This document shows positions 8,717 through 9,498 of a DNA stretch of 9,498 nucleotides, piece after piece. The notes under the pieces were generated by a model that was given only the letters and a program-made list of their open reading frames with translations, had not been told where the DNA came from and ran no database searches. The first letter of the stretch is position 1, and each line of letters starts with the position of its first letter. The stretch covers positions 1 to 9,498 of the forward strand of contig JACQAF010000154.1 in assembly GCA_016195145.1 (NCBI GenBank), read 5' to 3'. The translations under genes were made by a program, and so were the position numbers. This stretch comes from Rhodospirillales bacterium (lineage in GTDB: Bacteria > Pseudomonadota > Alphaproteobacteria > CACIAM-22H2).

Positions 8717-9498
8717 ACTGAACATTTTGACGCCGTCGTCGCTCCCGCGTTGCCCGCAGGCTGGAGCGCAACCGGATTTGGCATCGATACCACTTCGCCG
8801 CATTCAATTCCAAACGCTTTCTACACCAAAGGCAACACATCCGCAAAATCCATCATCTCGACGTCGTTTGACTTTACGCAACGATCGCCGGACAAATTGA
8901 TTTTCTACGAACGTCGTTCAGGCACGGCTTCAGCCTACCGGCTTGAACTCCGCGCTTCGTTGGATGGCGCAACCTACCCGATTCTGCTCGCGCGATTCGA
9001 CACAACAACTTCGACGACATCGTACGTTCAGCGCGTTGTCAACTTGCAGTTGGCGGGATTAGCAAACGCGGCAAGCGTACGCCTCCAGTGGCTCTTGCTG
9101 AAAGACAGCACCAACTCCACCGGCACTTTGCGCATCGACGATGTGTCGCTGACCGTTCTGACGTCGTTCGATGTCGGCGTCAACCGATTGAGCGTTCTGC
9201 CAACTGCACCGACGTCGAAGGATGCGCTGACGCTGAACGCCGTCGTGAAAAATTTTGGAACGCTCTCTGCATCGAACGTGAGCGTGAATTTTTATCGAGA
9301 CGCAAACAATGACCGGGTTCCTCAGCCGAGCGAGTTGATCGGCTCAAGCGTCGTCGGCTCTCTTGCGTCTAATGATTCCACGACGGCAACGATTGCCATT
9401 GTTCTGTTGACACCCGGCGAGCACCGATTCATTGCGGCGGCGGCGCTGGCGCTGGATGAAGTTCCCGCCAACGACACGCTGAGCGCAGTCATTTCCGT
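8717..9498 (+). CDS. Fragment of large secreted protein: choice-of-anchor/jelly-roll-like domain plus CARDB domain
   Basis: An open frame of about 260 codons runs from the joint near 8717 to the window edge with neither start nor stop. It begins mid-domain with EHFDAVVAPALPAGWSATG, the typical 'FD.V..P.LP.GW' opening of adhesin-like choice-of-anchor/MAM-like jelly-roll domains. This continues to about residue 145 and includes LRIDDVSL, the usual last strand. From about 149, FDVGVNRLSVLPTAPTS, LTLNAVVKNFGT, NVSVNFYRDANNDRVP and SLASNDSTTATI read as a CARDB (cell-adhesion-related) domain. Such domain chains occur in extracellular proteins of Bacteroidota, Ignavibacteria and similar groups. The start upstream is missing: the frame runs directly into antisense transporter sequence. 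GC is clearly lower (sampled lines 43-60%) than in the DUF255 gene, and TCG, GCA and TTG codons are common. I infer a different source genome or a foreign insert. Confidence 0.75.

Noticed and set aside
8389..8793. The 134-codon minus-strand frame taken as an intact small transporter gene
   Set aside because: Its first 25 or so residues are antisense of the CARDB-protein fragment, and its last 25 or so are an out-of-frame reading past the deletion. Only the middle is genuine YeeE-type sequence.
9088..9312. 74-codon plus-strand frame near the right end
   Set aside because: It overlaps the continuous CARDB-domain frame in another phase, is rich in Arg/His/Cys and shows no family pattern.

Overview
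The window is 9,498 bp of GC-rich bacterial chromosome. Its gene content and protein style point to an alphaproteobacterium, probably Rhodospirillales-like: a DUF6489 protein, a thioredoxin-fold [2Fe-2S] ferredoxin, MnmE, MnmG and an 'LNAIIGFSE'-type sensor kinase. The last ~780 bp do not look like the same genome.

Layout. (1) 1-661, minus strand: N-terminal part of mnmG, cut by the window edge. (2) 662-1062: a 401-bp divergent intergenic region with a near-consensus ParB-binding (parS-like) site just upstream of mnmG, then an AT-rich tract. (3) 1063-3303, plus strand: a 746-residue membrane sensor histidine kinase (two membrane segments, extracytoplasmic sensor, PAS, HisKA, HATPase) with no response regulator beside it. 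(4) 5443-3329, minus strand: a compact set DUF6489 > [2Fe-2S] ferredoxin > mnmE. The first two overlap by ATGA. The kinase and mnmE converge with 25 bp between their stop codons. (5) 5444-5582: a divergent promoter region. (6) 5583-8408, plus strand: a DUF255/YyaL-type thioredoxin-domain protein followed by a dienelactone hydrolase. (7) 8427-8716, minus strand: the C-terminal third or so of a YeeE/YedE (TsuA-like) sulfur transporter, broken by an internal frameshifting deletion. (8) About 8717-9498, plus strand: a fragment of a large secreted protein (adhesin-like jelly-roll domain plus CARDB domain) with no start or stop in the window, lower GC and different codon use.

MnmE and MnmG together modify the wobble uridine of certain tRNAs. 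Here their genes are on the same strand but separated by a kinase gene facing the other way. The ferredoxin is placed to be co-expressed with MnmE, but a functional link is only inference.

The most important caution is the junction near 8713-8720. Two unrelated genes, each without its N-terminus, meet head to head there, and composition changes at the same point. That suggests an assembly chimera or an illegitimate recombination joint. I do not see a convincing new defence, mobile or biosynthetic system. The observations most worth checking are this joint, the broken transporter, the parS-like site, the split mnmE/mnmG arrangement and an insertion in MnmE switch II.
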